From Promethearchaeia archaeon (GTDB lineage Archaea; Asgardarchaeota; Lokiarchaeia; Sigyniarchaeales; SOKP01), in assembly GCA_029856085.1 (NCBI GenBank), contig JAHQWI010000066.1:1-46108 (forward strand): DNA of 46,108 nucleotides. Direction: 5' to 3'. Of the stretch, positions 17,141-26,366 are shown in pieces (the stretch's first letter is position 1; each line of letters opens with the position of its first letter). A program made the translations under genes and the position numbers. The notes below the pieces were generated by a model, which was given only the letters and a program-made list of their open reading frames with translations, did no database searches and had not been told where the DNA came from.

Positions 17141-19195
17141 CTAAGTATAGAATCTTTTATTATCAAAATTTCTGCTGTTTTGTTTAATGGATTCTAATTC
17201 TTCTAAACTCTGTCGTAGATTTTGAATTTTATTATCGATTAAATATATTTCTTTATTTAAATTTCTAAATGTTCTAAAATAATCACTTTCTGATATTGAA
17301 CCTTGATCAAATTTAGTTTCAAGTTTCTTCAGAGTTGCTTTAAGGCTGTAGTGTTCTTTTTCTAATTCAAGCATTTTTTCATGTTTTTCTCGATCTAATT
17401 TAAACAATTTTCTTTTGTGTCTATAAGATTGCTGTGTTAAAGAATTATTTGAATTAAACAAGTCAGATAAATGATTGTTGTTAAATTCTTGGAATGGATA
17501 TTTATCATTTAATACGTTGGGATTTATTTGATTTGGGTATTGTGGGTTGAAACCTTGTGCTTGTTCTAGATTTCTCGTTAGAACATCCCTCTCTTCAACA
17601 TCTAGGAATTCCTCATAGTTGGGATTAATTTTTTGAGAATTATAATTTTGGAATCGATTTGGGTTGATGAAGTTTTGAGAAAAAAATTGACTTTGCCTAG
17701 GGTTGGCTCCTTGATATTGATACATAGGGTTTATATAGTTATTTACTCCTTGAGGAGATTGAACTGGTGGCGGTGGATAGTATGGCGAATATTGATTATT
17801 TGGATTTTGTATTAATGGTTGATTAATTCCAAATTGTCCTAAATTATGATCCTGATAAGAAAATCCTTGATTTCGAGATTGAGGCATTAAAATTGGAATT
17901 TGGTTAGGTTGAGCATTAAAATCTTGAGGAAAAATTTGATTATAACTGCTTATTTTTTGAGAACTCTTGTTGTATTGGCATTTTAAGCTAAAAAATGAGT
18001 TAATGCTTTCTTCAATGAAATTTACTAACTCATTTAAATCGATATCAACTCTTTGAAGTTTAGTTGCTGATTTGATATCATAAACAGTGGATTCGTCAAA
18101 TGTTCTTGCCAATAGAATATATTCTATAACTCTAGAAAGAGCATTAGAGGGCAATGTAAATTCATATTTCCCATACTCAAATTCAATATATAGCTTTTTG
18201 AAGAATCTTCCTTTTTGTTTTATCCTTATTAAATCTTGAACCGGTGCTTTAAAGGTTAACGCTTGCTTTTTTTTTCTCACACCGAACTCATGAATAAAAG
18301 ATAAATCTAAATTAGTGATAAATAAAATTCCTCTATCTTTCTTATATCTATCATCTGTGTTCAATCCGTTTACTAATTTGGCATAGATTGCATAAACAGG
18401 TTTTTCCTTTTCTGCCAATTTTATTAATTTCTTATAAGTAGAAAAATAGAGACTAATTTTTTCAATAAATTTTAGATTCACTTCAAAAGAACCTATGCTA
18501 TCTTTAAAAGTTTTAATGTTATTGAATACAAAATCATTGATTGAATTATGGCTTCTTAGAAGATTATCAAAGATACCTTCTATAATTGTTATATTAGTAT
18601 TTGGTTGAGCGTAAATGTCAAAAAAATATTCTTTATATAAAACCATTTGATGAAAATGAGCATTAATTTTATCAAATAATGTATTTTGCACATATATAAA
18701 CAGTTTAAAGAGAGCTAATAAATCAGATTCCATTTTAGGAAAATGATAGCATCTTATTGGGGGATCTCTTGCTTTTTTTATTTCTTGTTGAAGAATAAAT
18801 AACTTATCAAGAGCCTCTCTTAACGGATTAATAAACAAACGAGAATTTTTAATCAATTTTAAGAATTCTTTCTCTAATTCTTCTTTTTTCTCATATATAT
18901 TAATAATTTTGTGGGATCCACATTTTGGACATGATTTTAAAAGCTGATTTACTTTTATTATATTTTCATTACCACAATCTCTACATGTTTTTTTTTTCTC
19001 AGAATCAGAAAACTCTATATTATTCGAATTACACTCTTGGCATGTATAAAAATCAACTTTTTTTTCGTGTAAACAGTCAGAACAACAATTAGCACCACAG
19101 TCTTCACAATAATAAGTCAACTGCACATATCTTTGACAAAATCGGCAAACTTGATCTGACATGTTTAAATTTTTAACCCAACCAAATAAATTCAA
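17141..19195 (-). CDS. B-box-like zinc finger protein with PH/GRAM-like domain, disordered Q/N/P region and coiled coil
   Basis: This 684-residue protein has at least four parts. The N-terminus contains a B-box-like finger (C17, C20, C30, C33, C38, C41, H43) followed by further CxxC pairs (52/55, 71/74, 89/92), like zinc ribbons. A helical part follows to about residue 265. Residues 270-365 look like a PH/GRAM domain (RGILFITNLDLSFIHEFG, KLYIEFEYGKYEFTLP). Residues 415-590 are a Gln/Asn/Pro/Tyr-rich disordered stretch, including a PPPP run. The C-terminus is a coiled coil with a SHOCT-like turn (LETKFDQGSISESDYF). It suggests a cytoplasmic or membrane-edge scaffold. The start may also be the Met at residue 12. 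Confidence 0.75.
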   Translation of the reverse strand: MNLFGWVKNLNMSDQVCRFCQRYVQLTYYCEDCGANCCSDCLHEKKVDFYTCQECNSNNIEFSDSEKKKTCRDCGNENIIKVNQLLKSCPKCGSHKIINIYEKKEELEKEFLKLIKNSRLFINPLREALDKLFILQQEIKKARDPPIRCYHFPKMESDLLALFKLFIYVQNTLFDKINAHFHQMVLYKEYFFDIYAQPNTNITIIEGIFDNLLRSHNSINDFVFNNIKTFKDSIGSFEVNLKFIEKISLYFSTYKKLIKLAEKEKPVYAIYAKLVNGLNTDDRYKKDRGILFITNLDLSFIHEFGVRKKKQALTFKAPVQDLIRIKQKGRFFKKLYIEFEYGKYEFTLPSNALSRVIEYILLARTFDESTVYDIKSATKLQRVDIDLNELVNFIEESINSFFSLKCQYNKSSQKISSYNQIFPQDFNAQPNQIPILMPQSRNQGFSYQDHNLGQFGINQPLIQNPNNQYSPYYPPPPVQSPQGVNNYINPMYQYQGANPRQSQFFSQNFINPNRFQNYNSQKINPNYEEFLDVEERDVLTRNLEQAQGFNPQYPNQINPNVLNDKYPFQEFNNNHLSDLFNSNNSLTQQSYRHKRKLFKLDREKHEKMLELEKEHYSLKATLKKLETKFDQGSISESDYFRTFRNLNKEIYLIDNKIQNLRQSLEELESIKQNSRNFDNKRFYT

Positions 19196-19321
19196 AAATC
19201 TTTACAAATCACTTTATCAGAAGAATAAGAAATATCGAAATATAAAAAATAATTATATTATTCTGGTATCATGTAATATCCAGGTATAATAGAGAAGAAA
19301 GTAAGTTTATTACAAAAACCA

Positions 19322-19615
19322 TTACTTAATTATTTTTATTTTTGTTCCAAGAGCTTGACCTGGAACTCCTGCTTTCTTAAAATGGGCTCTTACAGCACCA
19401 CTATTACCATGAGCACGTGTAATTACACCCTTTAATTCCTTACCAGATGAACTTTTCCAAACAACGGTTCTACCGATAAGTTTATTTGCATCTTTTCTAC
19501 TCTGAATATTTGAAAAAACTAATATACAATGTTTCTGGTGGACAGTATGGCGACCTCGCTTATAATTTGAGATAACTCCTTCCATACCTAAAATATCTAA
19601 TTTACTCAATGACAT
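19322..19615 (-). CDS. rpl35ae: 50S ribosomal protein L35Ae (eL33)
   Basis: The 97-residue basic protein matches eL33: an opening beta strand with GVISNYKRGRHTVHQKHCIL, the core DANKLIGRTVVWKSSSGKELKGVI, and the hallmark RAHGNSGAVRAHFKKAGVPGQALGTKIKI. It is a large-subunit ribosomal protein present in eukaryotes and only part of the archaea. It is a single gene, with AT-rich gaps of about 130 nt on each side and no ribosomal neighbours. Confidence 0.94.
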   Translation of the reverse strand: MSLSKLDILGMEGVISNYKRGRHTVHQKHCILVFSNIQSRKDANKLIGRTVVWKSSSGKELKGVITRAHGNSGAVRAHFKKAGVPGQALGTKIKIIK

Positions 19616-19756
19616 AAGTAGTAACTCAAATAGAGATTATATTCAACTATATTAATGGAAATACTCTTAAACTATTAAGTTTTATTAATGAAAAAAAATG
19701 GATCTTTTCAAGAAGTGGTAAAAATGATTAAAATAGAATTCTATCCAAATTATGTA

Positions 19757-20923
19757 TTAATTTAATATCTCATAAGATTTGTTCCAAGCTTCTATATTCA
19801 GCATTTTAATTTTTTCTATAAATTGTTTTTCAGAAATTTTGTTTTCTTGACTTATTAATTGGTTTATTCTTAAAATAAGAGAATTCTCAATATTCCTAAG
19901 ATCCAACCTTCTGTTTATAGGTTTAGTACTAGTATGTTTACACCAAAACCAATCAGGATTAATCGTGGGATATGGTCCTGAATTATAATATTTTTGACCT
20001 TCGATAGGAAACACATAAGGCTTATAAATGCTAACACAAGGAAGTGTGGTACCTGTAAACCAGTGTATTTGGTTCCTTTTTTTCCTTAAATGTGATACTT
20101 GTGAGCCTGTTGATTCAAAACCTCCATGCATACAAATTCCTGCTTGGTGTTCTCTTAGAAAGTCCATCATCAGTTTTGGAGAAATTTTGTTAATATTTTC
20201 TCTCAATAATAGAGTAGCCTTTCCTTCCCTAGAATAAGGTGAAGGCATCGAGGATATTAGAGATCCAGAAAATGTTGTAGCAAAATCAAAATCATTCTCA
20301 CCTCTACAATATCTTTTCTTTATAGCATGGTCAATAATTCCTTCTCTTCGCATATCTCCTTTACCTCTAATAGAAATACTGTTAGATATAGATCTTACAT
20401 TTTTTATTTTTTCAACAATCCACCACTCGTCAGCAGTTTCTAATACATAAGCTTCATTAGGATCCGCAATTATAAATGAATTATGATACATCCAACTTGG
20501 ATCATTGTAAGCACAACCTCCACCCTGACCGTATATCTCTAATAAATCGATAATGACATCCAACGCATCTCTTGCTGTTTTTCCCCGTTCAAGACCTAAC
20601 CTTAACAAATCCATCCCTAACAATCCAATATTTCTTATTGGTTCCAGTGTATGTGTCGCTTCATTCCCTATTACAACACCATACTCATTTGCACCCATTT
20701 CTGCGCCCCACATCCACCATGGTTGGCTTAAAAGGATGGAATAGGTTTCAATAACTTGAGGAATTTCGATATACGTACATTTCAAAACATCTCCTCTTTC
20801 ATACTTTTTTCGAGGAACATAAACTATTAATTGAACCTCATCAAAAGGACGATCCGAATTCTTACCAAAAATAACATTTCCATCAACAGTAGAATTGCCA
20901 AGTGCTAATAACGTATCACACAT
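19757..20923 (-). CDS. secernin-like C69-family peptidase
   Basis: The 388-residue protein begins MCDTLLALGNSTVDGNVIFGKNSDRP. After Met removal, Cys2 would be the N-terminal nucleophile of an Ntn-hydrolase; the D-G-x-x-I-F-G-K-N-S-D-R stretch and the later ANEYGVVIGNEA are typical of secernins. C69 enzymes cleave dipeptides or other amide bonds; eukaryotic secernins are of uncertain activity. It lies 18 nt downstream of the M20 deacylase gene and closes a five-gene minus-strand series, which argues for an amide-hydrolysing role there. Confidence 0.9.
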   Translation of the reverse strand: MCDTLLALGNSTVDGNVIFGKNSDRPFDEVQLIVYVPRKKYERGDVLKCTYIEIPQVIETYSILLSQPWWMWGAEMGANEYGVVIGNEATHTLEPIRNIGLLGMDLLRLGLERGKTARDALDVIIDLLEIYGQGGGCAYNDPSWMYHNSFIIADPNEAYVLETADEWWIVEKIKNVRSISNSISIRGKGDMRREGIIDHAIKKRYCRGENDFDFATTFSGSLISSMPSPYSREGKATLLLRENINKISPKLMMDFLREHQAGICMHGGFESTGSQVSHLRKKRNQIHWFTGTTLPCVSIYKPYVFPIEGQKYYNSGPYPTINPDWFWCKHTSTKPINRRLDLRNIENSLILRINQLISQENKISEKQFIEKIKMLNIEAWNKSYEILN

Positions 20924-20941
20924 AATTTTAGTAAATAAAAT

Positions 20942-22162
20942 TCATCTCAGATAATTTAATGCTGTTATTGCATATAGTTTTGTCACGTTTATCAAATCTT
21001 CAATATATACAAACTCATCGGTCGAATGAATGTTATTATCTCCTCGAAACGGTCCAATTAAAATTGTTTCTATTCCTTTTTGTTGGAAAAAATGAGCATC
21101 TGTTGTTGGCAACATGATTTTAAAATCTCTTTCTTCATTATATACTGCTTGATAAGCATTTTTAACAATTTTCGCAAAATCTGAGTTAATATCTGTTATT
21201 TGTGGTTCAATATGTATTGGTATTTGTACTGTTATGTCTAAATCAGGATCATCTTTCTTTAAATCTTCAATAAAATCTAAGATTCTTGTTTTCAATTCAT
21301 CAATATTTTGTTCTGGTATTGTATTAATCAAGCAATGTAAAACACATTTATCAGGTACAGTATTTACTGAGACTCCTCCTTCTATCATTGTAAAATTAAC
21401 ACTACTAATTTTAGACGGCATATCTGGGGAAAGAGGATATTTAGTTTCTTTAGATTTTAATTCTTCTTGTAATTCCATTAGAAAATTCATAATTGGTAGC
21501 ATTTTATTGATTGTATTTATTCCAGAATATATATTCCGATTAGGTGGAGGTAAATCTGGCCATCCTTGTGCGTGTCTACGTATTCCTTTAATTATAAAAC
21601 TTATCTGAAATGTTCCTGCTCGATATGCAACTGGATAATCACATACAGAATCACCTAATAAACATGCATCTCCTTTTACTATTCCATCATTTACAAGAAA
21701 CTCAGCACCCAATAGCCCTCCAATTTCTTCATTAATTACACCAGTAAAAATTAGTTTTCCATTTAACTTAACCCCCATGTCAATCAAAGCCTTGGTGGCA
21801 AAAATTTCTGCTACTACACATGATTTGTCATCAGATGCACCTCGTCCATAAATTTTTTCCCCAATCCTTTCTCCACCATAAGGGTTTTTTGTCCAACCAT
21901 TAAAAGTAGGCACAGTATCGAAATGAGCATTGAATATTAGAGTTGGTCCCTCTTCATTACCTATTTCACCTATAACATTGTGTCGTTTCCTTTGAGTTTG
22001 CATCCCAAACTCGTTCATTTTAGAAGCTATAAATTTTGAAATTTCTTTGTATCTTCCAGGGGGAACTATAGATTGTTTTTTTATCATCTCTTGAAGTAAT
22101 TCTATAATTTCTTCCCTCATATCATCTATTTTATCTAATAATACTTTCTCTAATTTATCCAA
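20942..22162 (-). CDS. M20-family metallopeptidase/deacylase (ArgE/DapE type)
   Basis: The 406-residue protein has the M20 dinuclear-zinc motifs: HFDTVP (His and Asp ligands, about 80-85), GRGASDDKS (the bridging Asp), NEEIGG (catalytic Glu and ligand) and a C-terminal DNNIHSTDEF with the last His. A lid/dimerisation domain lies between, starting near GIRRHAQGWPDLPPP. Family members hydrolyse N-acyl amino acids or small peptides, and the exact substrate is open. It lies between uxaA and the secernin gene (18 nt upstream of the latter). Confidence 0.9.
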   Translation of the reverse strand: MDKLEKVLLDKIDDMREEIIELLQEMIKKQSIVPPGRYKEISKFIASKMNEFGMQTQRKRHNVIGEIGNEEGPTLIFNAHFDTVPTFNGWTKNPYGGERIGEKIYGRGASDDKSCVVAEIFATKALIDMGVKLNGKLIFTGVINEEIGGLLGAEFLVNDGIVKGDACLLGDSVCDYPVAYRAGTFQISFIIKGIRRHAQGWPDLPPPNRNIYSGINTINKMLPIMNFLMELQEELKSKETKYPLSPDMPSKISSVNFTMIEGGVSVNTVPDKCVLHCLINTIPEQNIDELKTRILDFIEDLKKDDPDLDITVQIPIHIEPQITDINSDFAKIVKNAYQAVYNEERDFKIMLPTTDAHFFQQKGIETILIGPFRGDNNIHSTDEFVYIEDLINVTKLYAITALNYLR

Positions 22163-22272
22163 AATTTCAAACCAATATTTGTTTTTAAAATTAAATAAGG
22201 GAAAATACGATTTTTAAAATATGTTTTCATTGAAAAAAAGGAGAAAAATAAAGCAATTTTAAATTAAAATGG

Positions 22273-23439
22273 TTATAATCCCCGAGCACGCCAAATTCCT
22301 ATATCTTCTTCAAATCCTAATCTTTCAGCACTGGTTTGTTCTCCATTACAAACGTCTTTTAGCATTTTCCATAATATTTCAGATATATCCCCAATTGATT
22401 TATTATTAGTTATGATTCTACTGGCATCTACATCAATATTGCTTGCCATATAATCACATGTTTTTGGATTTCCACAGATTTTAATAACTGGAGTTACTGG
22501 ATTCCCAAATGGAGTCCCACGACCAGTTGTCATAATAATGACTTGAGCTCCAGCTGCAGCAAGACCAGTCACAGATTCAACATCTAATCCTGGTTCTATC
22601 ATTAGCCATAATCCTTTTCCTCCTGGTTTTTCTGTATAATTAATAACACCTTGTATTGGGGCTTTACCAGCTTTAGCAATATTCCCTAAGGATTTTTCTT
22701 CTATTGTACTTAATCCTCCCGCTATATTTCCAGGTGTTGGTTGAGTCCCGCGAATATCAATACCACGCTCCATGGTCCTTTCTAAAAAATCCTTTATAGG
22801 TGTTTTAATCATTAAAGCAACTTCTTCATTTATTGCCCTTCTACTCAATAAATGTTCAGTTCCAATCCATTCCGTAAATTCCGGAAGTATAGAAGTTCCT
22901 CCTAAACTTACAACTTTATCAGATACAACTCCAACCAACGGATTTGCCGTTATCCCTGATGTGCTATCCGATCCACCACATTCTAAACCTAATGTAAGGT
23001 GTGAAAAATCAAAAAACTCTCGCTTTATCTCCCTGGCTTCTTGATCTAATCCTCTACATATACCTAATCCTTTTTCAATTGCATTAATTGTGCCTCCTTG
23101 CACGTCCTGTACATTAAAGGATTCTACTGGCTTTTTTGAATCTTTTATGCGATTAGCTAAACTACTGCTTAAAAGATTTTCACATCCTAATCCAATGACA
23201 AGAGCACCATAAACATTTGGGTTACTTGCAAGACCTCCCAAGATATTAAATGTATTCGAAAAACTTATTCCTCTTTGACCACATCCGTAAGGATGTGTAA
23301 TTGCTACGGCATTATCTATTTTTTCAGCTACTCTTCGAACTACAGTATTCACACAAACCACTGAAGATACAACAACTATTTTATTACGAATACCAACCGT
23401 TCCATTAGAACGGGGATACCCTAAAAAGCCTTCATCCAT
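22273..23439 (-). CDS. UxaA-family hydro-lyase, large subunit
   Basis: The 388-residue protein corresponds to the C-terminal catalytic domain of altronate/galactarate dehydratases: GYPRSNGTVGIRN at the N-terminus, THPYGCGQRG, LGLECGGSDSTSGITANP and MTTGRGTPFGNP. Conserved cysteines fit an iron-dependent dehydratase. Split-subunit relatives include sugar-acid dehydratases and (2R)-sulfolactate sulfo-lyase, so the substrate is uncertain. It overlaps the small-subunit gene by 8 nt, implying translational coupling. Confidence 0.88.
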   Translation of the reverse strand: MDEGFLGYPRSNGTVGIRNKIVVVSSVVCVNTVVRRVAEKIDNAVAITHPYGCGQRGISFSNTFNILGGLASNPNVYGALVIGLGCENLLSSSLANRIKDSKKPVESFNVQDVQGGTINAIEKGLGICRGLDQEAREIKREFFDFSHLTLGLECGGSDSTSGITANPLVGVVSDKVVSLGGTSILPEFTEWIGTEHLLSRRAINEEVALMIKTPIKDFLERTMERGIDIRGTQPTPGNIAGGLSTIEEKSLGNIAKAGKAPIQGVINYTEKPGGKGLWLMIEPGLDVESVTGLAAAGAQVIIMTTGRGTPFGNPVTPVIKICGNPKTCDYMASNIDVDASRIITNNKSIGDISEILWKMLKDVCNGEQTSAERLGFEEDIGIWRARGL

Positions 23440-23722
23440 CCTTTGTCACCTCTAAATAGGAACTTGTAATATTATGAGTATGAATCCACTCACCCTCATT
23501 TATAACCTCAGTTGCAATTCCTATAATTTCGCCATATTTTATTATATAATCCTCTTTTTCAATATGATTAATAGCAAACTTATGTCCTAATGGAATTTCA
23601 TGATGGATTTCTATAGACCTATCTATAAGATTTATTTTTGCATTTTGAGGAATATCCTCAAGAGCAGTAGCACAATTATCCTTTGAATCAATGATTATAT
23701 ACTTATTTTTCATTATGCTCAC
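23432..23722 (-). CDS. UxaA-family hydro-lyase, small (SAF-domain) subunit
   Basis: The 96-residue SAF-domain protein has DNCATALEDIPQNAKINL near the start, then HEIPLGHKFAINHIEKEDYIIKYGEIIG and the terminal EGEWIHTHNI. This corresponds to the N-terminal domain of single-chain altronate dehydratases, which closes over the active site of the large subunit. The gene overlaps the large-subunit gene by 8 nt and follows the RidA gene by 33 nt. Confidence 0.9.
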   Translation of the reverse strand: MSIMKNKYIIIDSKDNCATALEDIPQNAKINLIDRSIEIHHEIPLGHKFAINHIEKEDYIIKYGEIIGIATEVINEGEWIHTHNITSSYLEVTKDG

Positions 23723-23755
23723 AAAAATTCAAATACATTTTTATAAACTTTTTTA

Positions 23756-24130
23756 CTAAAGAACTGCTATAGCATCAATTTCAATCAAACCATTTGGAAA
23801 TGGACAGGTAGCTTCAATAGTTGTTCTTGCGGGGAATTTTTCTTTAACATCATTCTGCAAAAAGAAATCTTTATAGGCGTCATTCATTTCCTTGAAATTT
23901 GACATATTTTTTAAATAAATTGTTGTTTTAACTATATTTGAAACGCTTGCACCCACCGCTTCTAATATTTTTTTAATTTTTTCTAAAGCTGTTAAAGTTT
24001 GTTCTCTTATACCTTTAGCTCCTTGATCACCAACCTGACCTGAAATAAAAACAAGGTTTCCTGCTTTTATACCAAGATTATAGGGGCCAGCTTTAGGGGT
24101 GCCAGTATCTATCACTTCAATATTGACCAT
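23756..24130 (-). CDS. RidA-family enamine/imine deaminase
   Basis: The protein of 124 residues shows the RidA/YjgF signature: GNLVFISGQVG, an internal KIKKILEAVGASVSNIVKTTIYL, and the C-terminal FPARTTIEATCPFPNGLIEIDAIAV with the substrate-binding Arg. RidA removes reactive enamines and imines released by PLP-dependent dehydratases. It leads a minus-strand series with the split UxaA, M20 and secernin genes, so it may clear an imine in that pathway. The ATG at 24130 (MVNIEV) is preferred over the in-frame ATG at 24142. Confidence 0.93.
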   Translation of the reverse strand: MVNIEVIDTGTPKAGPYNLGIKAGNLVFISGQVGDQGAKGIREQTLTALEKIKKILEAVGASVSNIVKTTIYLKNMSNFKEMNDAYKDFFLQNDVKEKFPARTTIEATCPFPNGLIEIDAIAVL

Positions 24131-24369
24131 TATACATATCACCTTTACTCTTTTTTGTAACTTACCTTTTTATTAAATTAATATAAATTTGTTCCATTAG
24201 TTTTTATTATATTCCTAAAAATATTTACTTTTTGTCGTATTCGAATTAAACAAATCAAATTTTAATTAAGTTTTAATAAAATTCTTTTTTTAAAGACTTA
24301 AATTAAATCAACATGAATGATAAATTGATTTTTTGCTTTTAACGGCGCTTAAAAAAGGTTTGAAGCATC

Positions 24370-26178
24370 GTGAGTGAGAAAAAAGATAGAGTTTGGATAT
24401 TTACATTCGAATATGCTGGAATTGTTAAAGTAGGGGGTTTGGGAGAAGTACCCGCTAACCAAGCAAAACACCTTGCGGATAAATTTGAAATTACTGTTTT
24501 TATTCCATCTCACGGTCAACTAAATAACCTTAAAAAAAATTATGAATGGAAAAAATTACCTTTCAAATGTGTTGGTCAGATTAATCCCTCAATTTTTGGA
24601 TTGAATGATCTTGAAAGTAATTATAGTATTTCATTTCATAAATCTAAAATCGATAATGTAAATATCATTTTATTAACTGGAGAAAATTCATTTACAAATA
24701 GATTTTTAGATGATCCTGCAGTATACAATCCTGATACACTTAGGGGGAAGATTTCTTTATTTAGTATTGGAATGCAATGTTATCTAGATTATCTTATTGA
24801 TAATCAAAGAGAAAACTTGCCAAATATAATACATCTACATGATTATCATGTTGTAATACCATTTATTGGTATAAAACAAAATTTGATTAAAAATGGCTTA
24901 GATGTCTATTCAATAATTACTATCCACTTATTAACAAGACCTAGGTATGAGTTTGAATTTTATACTGGATGTGGCATAGATCAAACCCCGATTAGAGTAC
25001 TTTTAAAGAATGGTCATACTTTACTAACTTTAAGTGAGATTTTTGATTTATGTAAAAAATATAATCCACTTAATGAAATAGGTCAACTTCCGACTTTGGA
25101 AAAAATCGGTGCGGTTGTATGTGATATGGTTACAACTGTTAGTCAATCATATCTTATATCAGACATAATACCGAATTGCGGAAATGACTTAATTGAGTTT
25201 AAATCTGATTTTATTTGGGATGGATGCGATTGGGATTACAATGAGATTTATCAGCAAGTCATAGATAAACATGGAGAAGAAATACGGATGTTTTTAGATT
25301 ATCCAATTGAGAAGAAATTAACTTTATCAGATATGAAGAAATACCTCTTGACTCATAAAATTGCTCATTTAGACAAAAGCCCTCTTATTCGTTCTGAAAA
25401 AATACTTAATGTAATAAATGAGATCTCAAATGGCAATCAATTCATTAAGAATGGAAATGTAAAAGCATTTGAAGATTCAGGGCCTTTAGTAATTACTACA
25501 GGAAGAATATCACAGCAGAAAGGTTTTGAAACCATTTTTGAAGCAATCCCTGAAGTAATCAAGGTTATACCAAACGCAAAATTTCTATTTCTAATACTAC
25601 CTACTGATTACAGTTTAGGAGAAATTAAATCATATTCTCAAACTGTTAAAAAGTTCCCAGATAATCTCCGTATAATTTTTGGAGTTGCGAAAGATATTTT
25701 TCATTTAGCACATATTTCTGCAGATTTATATTGTGCATTATCAAGATGGGAACCTTTTGGTATCATTGCTTTAGAGGCAATGTCATTAAAGCTTCCCATT
25801 ATCGCAACACGTGTTGGAGGATTTCAAGAGACCATTATAGATATTAGAAACTTCTCTGAAATAGGCACTGGTATTTTAATTGAAAAAGATAATCCTTCTC
25901 AATTTGCTAACGCTTTAATTTCCCTTTTTCTATTAGCAGAAATCTCTAAGAGAGCAAAAAATAAAGATTCGCTTTATGAACAAGAAGCACTTAATATGGT
26001 TAATCAAATACCTGATGAAATTCTTAAATCTTTAGTCCTATTAGATCCAGATTTTTATTATAAAATTAAAGAGAATTGCTATAAAAGAGTAGAAAATAAT
26101 TTTCGATGGAGTATAGTTTCGAAAAAGTTAATTAGCTTGTACAGTAAAATAAAAGAAAAACACACATTAAAAGTTTAG
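24370..26178 (+). CDS. glycogen/starch synthase-like glycosyltransferase (GT5)
   Basis: The 602-residue GT-B protein has the GT5 N-terminal loop KVGGLGEV (20-27), HLHDYH in the middle, and the C-terminal donor site ITTGRISQQKGFE and SRWEPFGIIALEAMS (E-x7-E type). GT5 enzymes transfer glucose from ADP- or UDP-glucose onto alpha-1,4-glucan. It is longer than bacterial GlgA (about 480), with an insert of charged and helical sequence around residues 285-355. The start is GTG 24370, about 230 nt from the divergent RidA gene. It probably acts in glycogen storage together with a GH57 enzyme. Confidence 0.85.
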   Translation: MSEKKDRVWIFTFEYAGIVKVGGLGEVPANQAKHLADKFEITVFIPSHGQLNNLKKNYEWKKLPFKCVGQINPSIFGLNDLESNYSISFHKSKIDNVNIILLTGENSFTNRFLDDPAVYNPDTLRGKISLFSIGMQCYLDYLIDNQRENLPNIIHLHDYHVVIPFIGIKQNLIKNGLDVYSIITIHLLTRPRYEFEFYTGCGIDQTPIRVLLKNGHTLLTLSEIFDLCKKYNPLNEIGQLPTLEKIGAVVCDMVTTVSQSYLISDIIPNCGNDLIEFKSDFIWDGCDWDYNEIYQQVIDKHGEEIRMFLDYPIEKKLTLSDMKKYLLTHKIAHLDKSPLIRSEKILNVINEISNGNQFIKNGNVKAFEDSGPLVITTGRISQQKGFETIFEAIPEVIKVIPNAKFLFLILPTDYSLGEIKSYSQTVKKFPDNLRIIFGVAKDIFHLAHISADLYCALSRWEPFGIIALEAMSLKLPIIATRVGGFQETIIDIRNFSEIGTGILIEKDNPSQFANALISLFLLAEISKRAKNKDSLYEQEALNMVNQIPDEILKSLVLLDPDFYYKIKENCYKRVENNFRWSIVSKKLISLYSKIKEKHTLKV

Positions 26179-26196
26179 AGTAAAAACCTTGATTCT

Positions 26197-26364
26197 TTGG
26201 GTGGATTAGTTTTCACTCTTTTATTGATGACATTTAGTTCTCATGATGATCCATATGATATTGCTATTTATTTCATGATAGTTTTTCCACTACTTGCAGT
26301 AGTGAGCATATTAATAGAATTTAAACCAAAAAAGCGACTATTAGAGAGTTTTAAGAAAAAGTAA
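26197..26364 (+). CDS. small two-helix membrane protein
   Basis: A short frame of 55 codons starts at TTG 26197, 18 nt after the GT5 gene. It encodes two hydrophobic helices (LVFTLLLMTF, then IAIYFMIVFPLLAVVSILI) split by an acidic loop (SSHDDPYD). A basic tail (KPKKRLLESFKKK) is typical of an inside-facing end. The separation of hydrophobic, acidic and basic parts looks like a real protein rather than chance. An ATG at residue 11 is an alternative start. The function is unknown. Confidence 0.5.
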   Translation: MGGLVFTLLLMTFSSHDDPYDIAIYFMIVFPLLAVVSILIEFKPKKRLLESFKKK

Positions 26365-26366
26365 TT

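Noticed and set aside
19688-19765. 25-codon frame between eL33 and secernin genes
   Set aside because: It is too short, has no motif or neighbour support, and such frames are common by chance in this AT-rich DNA.
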